From positions 3,215,271 to 3,279,270 of the forward strand of contig NW_004450276.1 in the NCBI RefSeq assembly GCF_000321225.1: a DNA stretch of 64,000 bases, read 5' to 3'. The notes under the pieces were generated by a model. The model saw only the letters and a list, made by a program, of their open reading frames with translations. It was not told the origin of the DNA and did no database searches. Of the stretch, positions 50,155-63,100 are shown piece after piece. The position numbers and the translations under genes were made by a program. This DNA comes from Odobenus rosmarus divergens (lineage: Eukaryota; Chordata; Mammalia; Carnivora; Odobenidae). Numbering within the stretch: the first letter of the stretch is position 1; every line of letters begins with the position of its first letter.

Positions 50155-52150
50155 TTCTTAATAAAAAGAATATCACTTCCCTTTAGTAATAATTTGTTTA
50201 ATCACATTACATTTCATAAGATAGTTTTATAGACATGAAAAGGGGATGGGAGACAACAATTTGGCAATGGACCCATGATCATAGTGAATTAAGTTAAAAA
50301 ATTAGTAAATGAGCTCCAGATTTCTAGAGTCTTTAGTTTTATTTCTTTGCCTGCCTTTTTTTTTTTGTAATTTTATACTGTGAATCTGTTTTATTGATAG
50401 AAATTCTTTTTCTTTACCCCATTTTTATGAATCTATGCATTAAAAATTCTGGCACTGAGTGGAGATGAGGTAAAGACATTAAAGAGTTCAGGGGAGTAAG
50501 AGTAGGGGTCTTTGTCTGTTTTACAGCAAAGGGAGAGAAGCTGGTGGATTTTAGGCTGAGAGTCTGGCAGTGGACTGACTAGCATATGTTTTCCCACAGA
50601 GAACCTTAATTGCTTGACAAAACAGGCATTCCCTATGAGGAGAAAAACACTATACCACCCTCAGGATTTCTATTCATAAACAGAAATCCTCCTTAAAAGG
50701 AATACTGGTATTCTAGAATTTCAGATATTTAATATTTTTAATGCAATTTATTCTAATTTTCTCATTTTTTGTAAGTATCTCTAACCCAATTTGATTTCTT
50801 TTTCTTTTTTCTTTTATTACTTACCCTCAAAGAATTATTAAAACTTACTATGGATTTAGGTTTTTGGTGCCTCTAAAATATCTTCAAATGTTTTAGAAAA
50901 AAAATATATGTTTTAACACAATTTTGGTGAGGGGTAAAGTTAATTTTTTTTCAAAAAATTGGTGATATCAAAAATAGAGGTTATAGCATTTGTAAATTAT
51001 TGAGAATCTTGGAATATTTAATTGAATGTTTATTATATAAAACTACAACTACTTTAATCAACCTAAGTATATTTTATGAAGCCTGTCTTTCTGCCATCCT
51101 GCCCTCCCCCTTTTCTTTCTGTAAGGGTTACTGTGTTAAAAAAACAGTCATATCAGCAAAGTAGAAGTGTTTTAGTTTCTCTGTGCTTGAAGTGCATTTT
51201 GAAATTTGCTTTTACTCCTCTCATGGTCATAAGATACTCTTCAGAAGTTTCTATTTTTGTGAACAAATATTAGCTTTCTCAAATACTAAAATAGGGAATA
51301 TTACTTTACACTGAGCTTGGCTTAGTTCCAAAAAAAATATATACTGGAAAATGAAGATTTCATGCATCAAATAGCATCAGTGGTACATTTTCTCAAGTCC
51401 AGGTTGTATAAACAGGACATATATAAATTATTTTGTTCTAGTCTACATTATGTAATGTAGATGAGAAAGCCAAAGTTTTTGTAAACAGCTTTGTACATGG
51501 TAAAAACATTTTAATATTCTCAAACAATATTTTTGAGCACTTTATTTTTGCCTGCAAACCGTTGAGTCATGTGCTTTTTGTTTTTAAAGATCTGAACTAT
51601 TTCTTATTTTCTACTTTATCTGTTCATAGGAAGAACCACAAAGTCAATATGTAGTATTTGAATTCAGTAAAGGCTAAGTAAAGATAGGTGAAGCAATACG
51701 GGAAAAAGGAGTGATTTATTATTTTTCTGATTTACATTTTCAAACTTAAATACTAGTTGTATATTTTCTTCAAACTACTATTATCTGCTAAATATAGGAA
51801 TGTTGGCTGGCATTTCTGCAGCTGAGATATAAAATAGAACCTGAATGAGTTTATGTGTTTGGAAGCCGCCTCCAGGAGTAACTGTATTTGTATTTTCACA
51901 TTTCATTACCCTCCTGTAGTAATTGTTATATTATGAATTGAGATTTAGGAATTTCTTTCATCCCATGTATGCGCTGTGAAAAAGCCATAACTTTGTGTCT
52001 TCTGCTGTGTATTTATTGTGTGTGCGTGCATGTGTGCGTGTGTGCGCGTGTGCGCGCGTGTATCTTGGTCTTCTATTTAGGGTTGTGCGTTTTCCGCATA
52101 TATTCTGAAAAAATGTTTCAAGGAGGTGTTTTTTATGAGATTTGACATAT
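50155..52150. other. Unassigned, mostly non-repetitive sequence
   Basis: About 2 kb of AT-rich sequence without a nameable repeat, exon or RNA gene. The (TG)n/(CG)n tract at 52012-52062 is listed separately. Confidence 0.45.
52012..52062. repeat. (TG/CG)n alternating tract
   Basis: About 50 bases of alternating T/C and G: 'attgtgtgtgcgtgcatgtg' through 'gcgcgtgtgcgcgcgtgtat'. It has several CG steps, unusual for a simple TG run. Confidence 0.93.
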
Positions 52151-52165
52151 TTAAACTCAATTATA

Positions 52166-52364
52166 GGGGCGCCTGGGTGGCTCAGTCGTTGAGCGTCTGC
52201 CTTCGGCTCAGGTCATGATCCCAGGGTCCTGGGATCGAGCCCGGCATTGGGCTCCCTGCTCGGCGGGAAGCCTGCTTCTCCCTCTCCCTCTGCCTCTCCC
52301 CACTGCTCCTGTTCTCTCTCTCACTCTGTATCTCTGTCTCAAATGAATAAATTAAAAAAAAATC
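52166..52364 (+). mobile_element. Carnivore SINEC, young copy
   Basis: Close to the arctoid consensus: 'ggggcgcctgggtggctcag', 'ctgccttcggctcaggtcat', 'ctgctcggcgggaagcctgc', CT-rich body, A-rich tail. 'taaactcaattatag' and 'taaacttagttatag' flank it as a mutated duplication. Confidence 0.97.
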
Positions 52365-52379
52365 TAAACTTAGTTATAG

Positions 52380-54485
52380 AATTAAATCTTCCTAAAATGC
52401 ACCTCTCTGTATAACCACAAATGGCTCTTTTGTTTTAATAGAATATGGGACATGAAGCTACTATTTTCTCTTTTCCCACTTATGCTCTTTTCTATAGGCC
52501 TAACTACCAAATAAACCTACATTTTCTAATTATTGAGCATCTTATTTTTTTATTAAGTGCATATTAGTAAATAAGTCCTTGTAGAAAAAAGGGTATCTAG
52601 TTATTTTTTTCTTAGTAAACTGGATTTTCATTGTCTTCTTCATATTGTCCTCAAATTATAATTTAGACACTGTTTTGCAGTCAACAAACACAGTTCCCTT
52701 GACAGAAGTGATTGTAAAAGACTGGAATGGGAAGTTGTTGAGGTAAAAGGCTCATTATTACTGTGACATAAAACCAAGAAGTAGAGAAAAAGTCCATTCT
52801 TTCTCATTTATGGAGCCATTGATCACTGAGGAGGAAAAAGTATATTTTTGTAGCTAAGTAAAATCTGTAAATAACCCATGGTATTTTGAACAGTCTTTGC
52901 TGCAGATAATTATGTTGCTAGATGAGAGAAATTCAGGACAGTAGAGATAAAAAAATAAAATAGATAACAAAATACATAATAAAGAGTCAAGACAAAAAAT
53001 AAAGGATTTTTCTCAGTTGAAGATTCTTTTGAGAATAAGATTTGTATTTAATAAGAAAGTATTTTTCTATGATTATTTAAGATTAAATTTCAATAAATTA
53101 TATTATTAAGGCTGTCTATGGAGAGAGTAGATTTTTTTTCTGTGTCATTACTTTGAGCTCGTTTGGATTTTATTTTTCTGCAAGATCATTGTTCTTCACT
53201 CTAGAAATTATGAATTAGAACTCTAAGTGGCAATTTTTTTTTCCTTGTATGTCAGAACTTCTGAGTCCTTCTCTTTTCTCCCATAAGTACTGCTCTTGTC
53301 CATTTTGTTTCTATTTTCATACTAGCAATGTATGTGATGAGAAGTATAAGAAGAGATAATGATCCTCCCCTATTCAACACCAAGTTTTCTTAGCAGCCCA
53401 TGTCTCCTTGCCTTACAGAACTTTACCATGTAGATACCGAAATTTACATTTCCTTCCAGTGTTGGTATAAACCTCTCTGCTTGGGATAAAGATTTAAAAA
53501 TACCTGAAATCTATACCTGGGGTATAGATTTAAAGATGCCTAAAGATACCATATGATAACAATATAAATACCAACACAGTCATAAAGCACTTATTTTGTA
53601 CCTTTCTTATTTTGTACATTTCTCTGAAATGTACTTATGTGTATTAACTAATTTACAGTTTAAGTGAGGCATAAAGAGAATGAATGGTATGGCTCTTTTT
53701 CACAATTACTTTAGGGTAGAGGAGAGAGTGCAAAGCGGATCTTAGGGTTGATTTTCATTTCACTAAGTCTTCCAGGGCAAATGAATTTGTAAGGTTCTTA
53801 CAAATTGTAAACCTCTTCACACCCATGGGCATTTAAAAGGAAGGGTTTTAAATAGGTTAGTTTTTCTTAATTTCCAGTGACTGTATTTCAAGAGTGTTTT
53901 AACATATTCATCATTTTGCTAGGTTTGTATGGTAGACGTAGAAAGGAGTTTTTCCTTTAGGGAAAAAATAATCTAGTGAGAGAATCTAAACACATGTGCA
54001 TATAAGAAGCCATAATAATCTGTTGCCCATCAAGTGCAGTTGTTAATAATAATTGTTTAATACCTGCTAAAAGAAACTGCAGAGGATGCAAAGATGTTAA
54101 TATATTTGCCCGGCTGTGGAGTAGTTTACAGTTTAGGTGAGAGGATAAAAAATACAATATTGTAATGAATAGAACAAGCTGTTTTTGCTCCATTGCCAAT
54201 AAAGGATGGTCTAGATTGGATTCTTTAGAAGAGTCTAAGATAAGGAGCACAAGAGGGGCATTAATGAAAACTTTGGGAATAAAGACATTTCTTGACTTCA
54301 TTTGGAAATTCCATATAGTTCATGGAAAGTTGGCTGGAAGCACAGTTTTCAGTTGCAGAAATGAGTTGTTGCTAAAAGTGACAGTGAGGCAGGTTGGCTA
54401 GCTAGGGTCTACCTGGGGAGGTAATTTTATATCACTATGGTATAGGAGTGCCTGGAGGGATAGGATAATAATAGGAAGCAGGTGT
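52380..54485. other. Largely unassigned sequence
   Basis: About 2.1 kb. A MIR-like antisense fragment is visible at about 53565-53690 ('aaagcacttattttgtacct', 'tgtgtattaactaatttaca', 'gtgaggcataaagagaatga'). Nothing else is recognised. Confidence 0.45.
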
Positions 54486-54489
54486 TACA

Positions 54490-56790
54490 TAACATTTGTC
54501 CTCAGGGTCACTTCATTCATTAAATAAAGACTTACCAAGCACTGTACTTGACTCTATAGCTGTTTACAGAGTGGACAAGACATATGTGGTTCCTGCCTTC
54601 ATAGAGATTACAGTCTAGTGGGGAGAACTACATTACACCCATATGTACATAATTCCAATCTTGATGAACCTATGTAAGATTTACAGAGTGGCCTGTGAAA
54701 GTTATAGATTGACTCTGATTAGCACTAGTGTGGAGATAGCAGGATTTAAAAATGCACTAACCTTTTTTTTTTTAAGATTTTTTTATAGCAGTTTTAGGTT
54801 CACAGCAAAATTGAGGGGAAGGTACAGAGATTTCCTGTACAGCCCCTGTCCTGACACATGCACAATTTCCCCATTATCAACATCCCTAACTAGAGTCGGG
54901 CATTTGTTACAACTGATGAACCTACTTTGACACATCATAATCATCCAGAGTCCATGCTATACCTCAGGGTTCACTCTTGATGTTGTACATTGTATAGCTT
55001 TGGACAAATGTGCAACAACATGTATCCATTGTTATGGTATCATACAGAGTATTTTCACTGCCCTAAAAATCTTCTGTGCTCTGACTGTTCCTCCCTCCCT
55101 TGCCTCCAACTATTGGCAACCCCTGATCTTTTCACTATCTACATAGTCTTCATTGCCTTTTCTAGAATGTCATATAGTTGGAATCCTATAGTACATAACA
55201 TTTTCAGATTGTTTCTTTTTTCACTTAGTAATATGCATTTAAGCTTTCTCCATGTTTTTTCATGGATTACAAGTTCGTTACTTTTTAGTGTTGAATAATA
55301 TTACGTTGTTCAGTATTCTGTATGAATAAAGCTGCTGTACACATCCATGTGCTGGTTTTTGTGTGGACATAAGCTTTTAATTCTTTCGAGTAAATTCCAA
55401 GGAGCATCATTGCTGGATCATAAGTATACATTTTGCTTTATAAAAAACTGCCAAAATGTCTTCCAAAATGGCTATACCATTTTGTATTCTCACCAGCAAT
55501 GAATGAGAGAGTTCCTATTGCTCCACATCCTTACCATCATTTGGTGTCAGTGTTCTGGATTTTAGCCATTCTAATAGATGTCTAGTGGTATCTTGCTTTA
55601 ATTTGCATTTCCTTTATGACATATGATGTGATGCATCTTTTCATATGCTTATTTGCTATATGTATATCTTTTTTGATGAAGTGTTTCTTCAGGTCTTTGG
55701 CCCATTTTTTAGTCAGGTAGTTTGTTTTTACATATTTGGGATAACAGTTCTTTATCAGGTGGGTCTTTTGTAAATATTTCCTCCCAGGCTGTGCTTTGTC
55801 TTCTTACTCTCTTGACATTGTCTTTTGCAGAGCAGAAAATTTTAATTTTAATGAAGTCCAGTGTATCAGTTATTTCTTTCATGGGTTGTGTTTTGGTGTT
55901 GTATCTAAAAAATCATCGCCCGAGGTCACCTACATTTTCTCCTACATTATCTTCTAGAAGTTTCACAGTTTTGCATTTTATATTTAGAACTGTGATCTAT
56001 TTGGAGCTTATATTTGTGAAGGGTGTGAAGTCTGTGTCTGGACTTAATTTTTTTGCATACGGTGTCTAGTTGTTCATTATCATTTGTTGAAAATACTGTC
56101 TTTTTCTTTCATTGTGTTGTCTAGTCCTTTGTCAAGATCCATTGACTATGAGTCTCATTAACTTTTAAAAGGATGGTGATAGAATGAATTTGAATAGCTA
56201 AGTGAACATAAATGGGGGGTTCCAAACAGAAGAAATGGACTGTAGTAAAACATTAAAATGAGTGAGGAGGAAAATCTTGATTTATTAAAGAAACTGTGAT
56301 AATAGAGGTAGTTTGAGCATAAATGCAAGAGAAGCACAGAGATTGTTGAGTATTAGCTTAACCATGGTAAGGATTATTACACTAAATAGTAGGAAAGCCA
56401 TTTAAGGATTTTTATGCATTGCATGATCAAGTTGAAAATTAAAGGTCTTTAAATGTTTATACTTTGGCTGCACTGTGTAGAATGAATTGAAGGGGAAAGT
56501 ATGGAAATAATGGTTTCAGTTGGGAGGCTTTAAGAGGAAAGGTAAGAGATTATCATGAACAGAAGTGACATGTAGAGATAGGTCATAATAAAGTTTTATT
56601 AAGTAGAATAAAGAAACACTTGACTGAGTTTTGGAAGAAAGGGAAAAGGGATGTTTTAAGTAATACTCCTTAGTTTTTATATCTTGACTTTTAAGATATA
56701 GAATGAGAGAGAGGGAGCAGAAAGGAGGGAGGAGATTATTATTTTCTGATTTTTGGAGTTTTGACACTAATAAGGGAACAGTGTGTTAGA
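54490..56790 (-). mobile_element. L2 LINE, antisense, split by an L1
   Basis: The left part at 54500-54760 reads 'gacttaccaagcactgtact', 'ttcctgccttcatagagatt' and 'acagtctagtggggagaact', the reverse complement of the L2 3' end. After the L1, 56165-56600 continues upstream in the L2 map with 'accatggtaaggattattac', 'aggaaagccatttaaggatt', 'gcattgcatgatcaagttga' and 'tggctgcactgtgtagaatg'. The ORF has decayed. Confidence 0.75.
54765..56160 (-). mobile_element. Old L1 (L1M type), antisense, inside the L2
   Basis: Antisense 3' UTR and ORF2 end: 'tttatagcagttttaggttc', 'aattgaggggaaggtacaga', 'catccagagtccatgctata', 'cattgctggatcataagtat' and 'gtttttacatatttgggata'. 5'-truncated and frame broken. 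Confidence 0.88.
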
Positions 56791-57209
56791 GAAACAATTT
56801 TTGGTTTTATTGACATAAATAATTGAAGCTTTAGTACTGTGCTGGATTTACCTGGATGAGAGTTTAGAGTAAGATCCAGTGTTTTTAACTAAAACTTTGG
56901 CATGGCAGCACCGCTTAAAGTTTTCCATTCTAGCTGAAGTATGAAAGATGAAGTCTCCTCTCTTCAAAGTAGAGAGGTGATTAAATGTAAATATAAATAA
57001 GGAAGTATAAAGGGTCAAATACCAAACTCTAAGGAGAAACTCACAATTCAAGTAATGTGAGGAAAGATAAGCCTTTGGAAAAAAAAATTAAGAGTGGATG
57101 GATTATTAAGTAAGATTGTTTTGCGGTACCAATTAAATAGGTTTAACTCTTAATAGAACCAAGAATTTGGGGAAGATGAGAAAGGAGAAAATTTCATATT
57201 GGAGAAAGG

Positions 57210-59700
57210 AGGGTCACTAGTGCTCATGACAAGTGTGTATTGAGTGCCTGCTATATGCTATACATGATCTGAGATCCCACAGTAAGCAAACAGGCAGACA
57301 TTCCTGTGTTCTTGAAGCTTGCTTCCTAATTGGGGAGAGACTCAACCTATAATAAATGAGTAAATTACATACTTGTAAAGGGCATCTATGCTGAAGAAGA
57401 AAAACAAGGCAGGGTAAGGGTAATGGGGAGATGATGTGGTTGGCAGAGGACTTTGCAAGTTTAAATACGGTGGTCCTAGCAGGTCTCAGTGATGAAGTGA
57501 TTTAAAGCAAAGACTTTAGAAGGTAAGGAAAGGAGGCCTGAGGATATTTTAGATAAAACTGTTCCAGGCATAAAGAAGGAATTGAAACAGGAGCATAGTT
57601 GGTGAGGTTGAGCAATAGCAAGGGGATCAGTGTGGCTGGAAGAAAGTGTTTATGGGAAAAAGAAATAGGAGATGATGTGAAAGGAATAAGCAGCCCATCC
57701 AGAGCTGTGATCCTCAATCTTGACTTCTTTTGAGAAGCTACCTGGAGAGCTTCTAAAACTCTGGATGCCATGACCAATTAAGTTACAATCACTGGGAGGT
57801 GGAACACAGGCCCCCTCATGTGATTGTAACATGCAACCAAGGTTCACAGTCATTCAGCTCAGACCTTAGGAGTCATTGTAAGGGGGCGCTGGCTTTTAAA
57901 TGGGCATGAGGGGGAGGTACTGGAATATTTTGAACAGAGGATTTACAGGATTTGACTTAACAGGATTACCATGCTTGCTGTAGGGGAAATAGGAGGACAT
58001 TAATGTGTGTCAGAGACCACCAATAAAATGCCTGTGACAAAGTTGGGTTGATTGATACTTGGTGAATAAGGAAAATGGCTTACCAGGGGGATCTTTGAGG
58101 CATCCAGCAAAAAAGTCTTAGGAGGAACTTGTTACAGCATTTGGGCTTGTGTTGGGTGATTTGCAGGAGGATGTAAGGAAGCTGGAATTTTCTGGATTGG
58201 GTGTTTACAAGAACAGGATAATTCTATGATTGCGTATCTAAATAAATTTTATTTGAAAAGTAAGAAAAATGGAATTAATATTGTAATTGTTAAAGCTGCA
58301 ACAGTTAACTCATGTTAGCTAGGATATTTGCACAATTTTTGAGTTTACACAGTGATCCTTTTTTTTTTTTAAAGATTTGTTTGAGAGAGTGCATGCCCAG
58401 GAGCGCGTGCGTGTGAGTGGGGGGAGGGACAGAAGGAGAGAATCTTCAAGCAGACTCCCCACTGAGTGTGGAGCCCAATGTGGGGCTCGATCCCACAACC
58501 CATGAGATTATGACCTGAGCCGAAATCAAGAGTCAGATGCTCAACTGACTGAGCCACCCAGGCGTCCCTACACAGTGATCCTTTTGCCTGTGCTCAAAAT
58601 GATTACAGACTAGTCCCCTTTTGTCTGGTTTTTCTCAGTTGACACAATGTCCTCGAGGTTCATGATATGTGAAAATCTTTGTGTTCAACAGAACAGTACT
58701 GCAGCCATGCCATTATTGCCAGGCCAGCTTCTGGTAACACCAAGGTTTCTGACAGGGCCCAGGAAAGCTGCCAACTAATGACTATCAGGGGCAAGATGAG
58801 AAGCAGGAAGACCAATTAGGAGGGTTTTTCTAGAATCGAGGGAAGAAATCACGGTGCTTTGAACCAGGGTGACACAGGGGAGGTGGTGGGAAATGGGAAG
58901 ATTCTGGATGAATTCTGAAATAGGAAGAAAAGGGATTTATTGATTGGATATGGGGGAAGAGAAGAAGAGTGGGTTGAAGAGTCCAAGGTCTTTGCTTGTA
59001 GAAACTGGAATGGTAGTGGTGCCATTTCTGACCCGGGAAAACTACAAGAAGAACGTGTTTAAAGGAAAAGCTCAGGAGCTCACTCCTGGTTGTATGATAT
59101 TTGAGATGCCAATTAGATATTCAGGTAAATATGTCTAATAGAGAATTAGATATATGAATCTGTAGTTCAAGGAAGAGGTTCAGGCTGGTGATACCAATTC
59201 GTGAGACATCAGCATACAGATGGCATTTAAATCCTGAGACTGGAAGAGTTCTCTAAAGTAGTGAAGATAAAAGATCTAGAAATAAGGATAAAAGAAAAGA
59301 ACCAGCAGAGAAGATGAAGAAAGGAATAACTACCGAAGAAGGAGGGAAATTCAGAAATTTTACTGTCTTGGAAGGCAAGTACTCAGTGTTTCAGGAGGGT
59401 GGGAAACATGGTTAACTGCCACATATTGCTGATAGATCAAGATGAGGACTGAGAATTGACTTTGGATATAACATTTGAAGTAATTGTGGATCGTAATAAG
59501 AAGAGTAAAGCCTGATTGGAGGGAGCTCAAGAGAAAATTGGAAAGATAACTCTCATTGACCTCTTTCTAAGACATCAGAAGGGAGAACTGAGAAATGAGT
59601 TGGTGGCTGTTCTATGAAATGGGGTCAAGAGAGTTGAACAGCATGTTTCTATAGGCTTGTGGACAAAGTAGAATAGAGAGGGATAGTGTGTGATGTGAGA
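57210..59700 (-). mobile_element. Long L2 LINE, antisense, split by a SINE
   Basis: Starting at 'gtgtattgagtgcctgctat' (reverse of the L2 terminus), the L2 map can be followed in order: 'catctatgctgaagaagaaa', 'ggtggtcctagcaggtctca', 'ggcataaagaaggaattgaa', then after the SINE 'gaagcaggaagaccaattag', 'gattctggatgaattctgaa', 'gagatgccaattagatattc', 'gagacatcagcatacagatg' and 'gatgaggactgagaattgac'. This covers the C-terminal part of the L2 reverse-transcriptase ORF in antisense, much broken. It explains several exon-looking open stretches here. Confidence 0.82.
58361..58568 (-). mobile_element. Carnivore SINEC, antisense, inside the L2
   Basis: T-run, 'aaagatttgtttgagagagt', GA-rich centre, 'gggctcgatcccacaaccca', 'gagccacccaggcgtccc'. 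'tacacagtgatcctttt' is duplicated at 58346 and 58569. The variant GC-rich 'gagcgcgtgcgtgtgagtgg' near 58400 is unusual for the family. Confidence 0.96.
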
Positions 59701-60104
59701 AAGGGGGAGCGTTTTCTGGAGAGATGCAGTTGAATAGCCAAGAGAGGATGTGATCTAGTGCATAAGCAGAGAACGGCCTCAGCTAGGACAGACAGTTGTA
59801 ACAGAGGAAAGGTGGACTATATAGAGGTAGACCCTGCAAAGTGGGGAGGTGTGGTGGTGATCATTATGGAAATTGTGCTTTAGAAACTGGGAATTATGAG
59901 GAAATAGAAGATTCTTGGGTAATATAATACTAATGACTCTGAAAGTGAAAAAAGGAAAGCGCATTTTTTTTTTTTCACTTACTGGATTAATGACTCCCAG
60001 CTTGGAATACTATACCTTTAGGGTCTTTCAGGAAAGGAGTCAATAGGCTACTACAAATATTTCAAAAAGGCAAGTGAAAATTGTGTCTTTTTTCATAATA
60101 TTTT

Positions 60105-63100
60105 TTTCCAGTTTTATTGAGAGATAGTTGCCATACATCACTGTGTGAAGTTTAAGGTACGCATCATAGTGTTCCTTTCTCTAGTTTAATTGTAAGAATA
60201 CAATATACAAAGTATGTATTTATTGACTGTTGATGCTATCAGTAAGGCTTCCGGTCAATGGTAGGCTATTAAGTTTTTGGAGAGTCAAAATTTATATGCA
60301 GATTTTCAACTGTGTGGGGTGTCAGCACCTCTAACCCCTACATTGTTCAGGGGGTCAACTGTATATACCACAGCTTCTCTATCCATTCATCCATCATTGG
60401 ACATTTAAGTTGTTTCCCTGTTTTGACTATTATAAATGATGCTGCTATGTATAGGGGGGTTCATTTATCTTTTCTAGTTGGTGTTTTCATTGCCTTTGGA
60501 TATATTCCCAGGGATTATATCTAGTTCTATTTTTAATTTTTTGAGGAACCTTCATTCTGTTTTTCACAGTGGCTGTACCAGTTTACAATCCTTCCAATAG
60601 TGCCCAAGGGTTCTCTTTCCTCTACATCCATGCCAGCATTTGTTATCTTTTGTCTTTTTGATGATGGCCATTCTAACAGGCATGAGGTGGTAACTCACTG
60701 TGGTTTTAATTTGCATTTCCCTAATGACGAGGTGTTGAACATCTTTTCAAATACCTGTTGCGCATCTGTATTTCTTTTTTTTGAAAAATATTTATTAGGT
60801 TATTTGCTCATTTTTAAATTGAGTGGTTTTTCTGCCATTGAATTTATGTGGTTTGCATATTAACCCCTTATCAGATACATGGTTTGTAAATCTTTTTTCC
60901 CATTCTGTAGGTTGTCTTTTTGCTTTGTTGATGGTTTCCTCAGGTGTGCAGAAGCTTTTTAGTTTGATGTAGTCCTACTTGTTTATTTTTTGCTTATGCT
61001 TGAGGTGTGATTTCTAAAATGTTATTACCAAGACCAATGTCAAGGAGCTTTTTCCTGTGTTTTTCTTGTAGGAGTTTCATGGTTTCAGATTTCACAGTTA
61101 AGCCTTCATTTAATTTTGAGTTAAATTTTGTGAGTGGTGTAAGATATGGGTCCAGTTTCATTCTTTTATCCAATTGCTCCAGCATCATTTGTTGAAGAGA
61201 CAGTTCTTCATTGAGCATTCTTGGCTTCCTTGTCAAATATTAGTTGACCATATTTGCTTGGGTTTGTTTCTGGATTCCTTATTCCATTGGTCTCTTTGCT
61301 TCTTTGCCAGTACCATACTGTTCTGGTGATTATGGCTTTATAGTATAGGTTAAAATCAGGACGTATGATGCCTCCTGCTTTGTTCTTTTTCAGGATTTCT
61401 TTGCTTATTTGGGGTCTTTCTTGGTTCCATATATATTTTAGGAGTCTTTTTTTTCTACTTTTGCTAAAAAATAAAAAGTCACTGGAATCTCGATAGGGAT
61501 TGCATTGAATCTATAGATGACTTTTGGTAGTATTGACATTTTAATAATATTCTTCTAGTCCACAAACATGGATACCTTTCCATTTATTTGTGTCTTCTTC
61601 AGTTGTTTTCATCATTATCTCACAGTTGTTAGAAATCTTTCACTTAGTTAAATTTATTCATAAGTATTTTATTGTTTTCAATGCCATTGTAAATGGGATC
61701 AGTTTATTTCCATTTCAGGAAACTTGTTAGAGCATAGAAACTCTATTGACTTTTCTAAGTTAATTTTGTATCCTGCAACTTTACTGAATTTGTTGATTAG
61801 TTTTAACAGTTTTTTGGTTGAGTATTTAGGATTTTCTCTATATAGAAACATGTCATCTGCAATTAGAAACCATTTTACTTCTACCCTTTGAATTCTAATG
61901 CCTTTCCTTCTTGTTGACTGATTGCTCTAGTTAGTACTTTTAGTACTATTTTGAGTGGGAGTCGTAAGAGTGGGTACCTTATCTAGTTCCTGATCTTGGA
62001 GGAAAAGCTTTCAACCTTACACCATTGTCATGTTAATTGTGGGCTTGTCATATATGGCGATATGTTACTTCCATACCTCATTTGTTAACTTTTTATCATG
62101 AATGGCTTTTGGATTTTGTCACGATTTTTCTGCGTCTATTGAGATAATCATAGGATTCTTTTCTTTCGTTCCATTAATGTGATGTATCATGCTGATCCAT
62201 TTCCATATTTTGAACCATCCTTTCATCCCAGAGATAAATCCCAGTTGATTATGGTGAATGATCCTTTTAATAGGCTGCTGAATTTTTTGCTAATATGCTG
62301 ATGCAAATGTTTGCATTTATAATCAGGGATATTGACCTATAGTTATTTTTTCTTGTAGGGTTCTCATCTGGCTTTTGGTATCAAGATAATGCAAACCTCA
62401 TAAGGTTTATTTGAGAGTATTCTCTGCTTTTGATTTTTTGGAAAAGTTTGAGAAGATTGGTGTGTTAATTCTTAAAAATTTGGTAAAATTCACCAGTGAA
62501 GCCATCTGGTTCTAGGCTTTTCTTCATTGGGACATTTTTTTTTTTTTAATTACTGATTCAATCTCCTTACTAGTTATTAGTCTAGGTGGATTTTCTGTTT
62601 CTTCCCAATTCAATTTTAATAAGTTGTGTATTTCAAAGAATGTTTCCATTTCTTCTCAGTTGTCCAGTTTGCTGGTGTATAGTTGTTTGTAGTAGCCTTT
62701 CCTGGTTTTTTGTACTTTTGTGTTATCCATTGTGATGTCTCCTTTTCCATTTATAATTTTGTAATTTGAGTCCTTTTTTTTTTTTTTACCTGTTAAAATT
62801 TTGTCAATTTTGTTTATCTTTTCAGAGAACCAACTCTTAGTTTGGTTAATTTTTTCTATTGTTTTTCATTTCTCCATTTCATTTATTTCTGCTCTAGTAT
62901 TATTTCCTTTTTCTCTGCTAACTTTGGACTCAATTTCTTCTTTTTCTATTTCATTAAGGATGGAGCTAGGTTATTTATTTGGGATCTTTCTTGCCTCTTA
63001 ATGGAGGTATTTATTGCTATGGACTTTCCTCTTAGAACTGCTTTTGCTCCATCCCTCAATTTCTGTTATGTTTCCATTTTCATTTGTCTCAAGGAACTTT

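Noticed and set aside
52680..52741. Exon-like segment with a TTTTGCAG acceptor and a GAG|GTAAAA donor, readable in phase 1
   Set aside because: The peptide (NKHSSLDRSDCKRLEWEVVE) lacks MAM or LDLa features and the exit phase 0 does not suit the expected start of a MAM or LDLa module. Such acceptor/donor pairs occur by chance in 30 kb.
58944..59138. Open + strand frame of 64 codons ending at a good-looking CAG|GTAAAT donor
   Set aside because: The sequence falls in the long antisense L2, whose map can be followed on both sides, so this is a chance frame in a retrotransposon.
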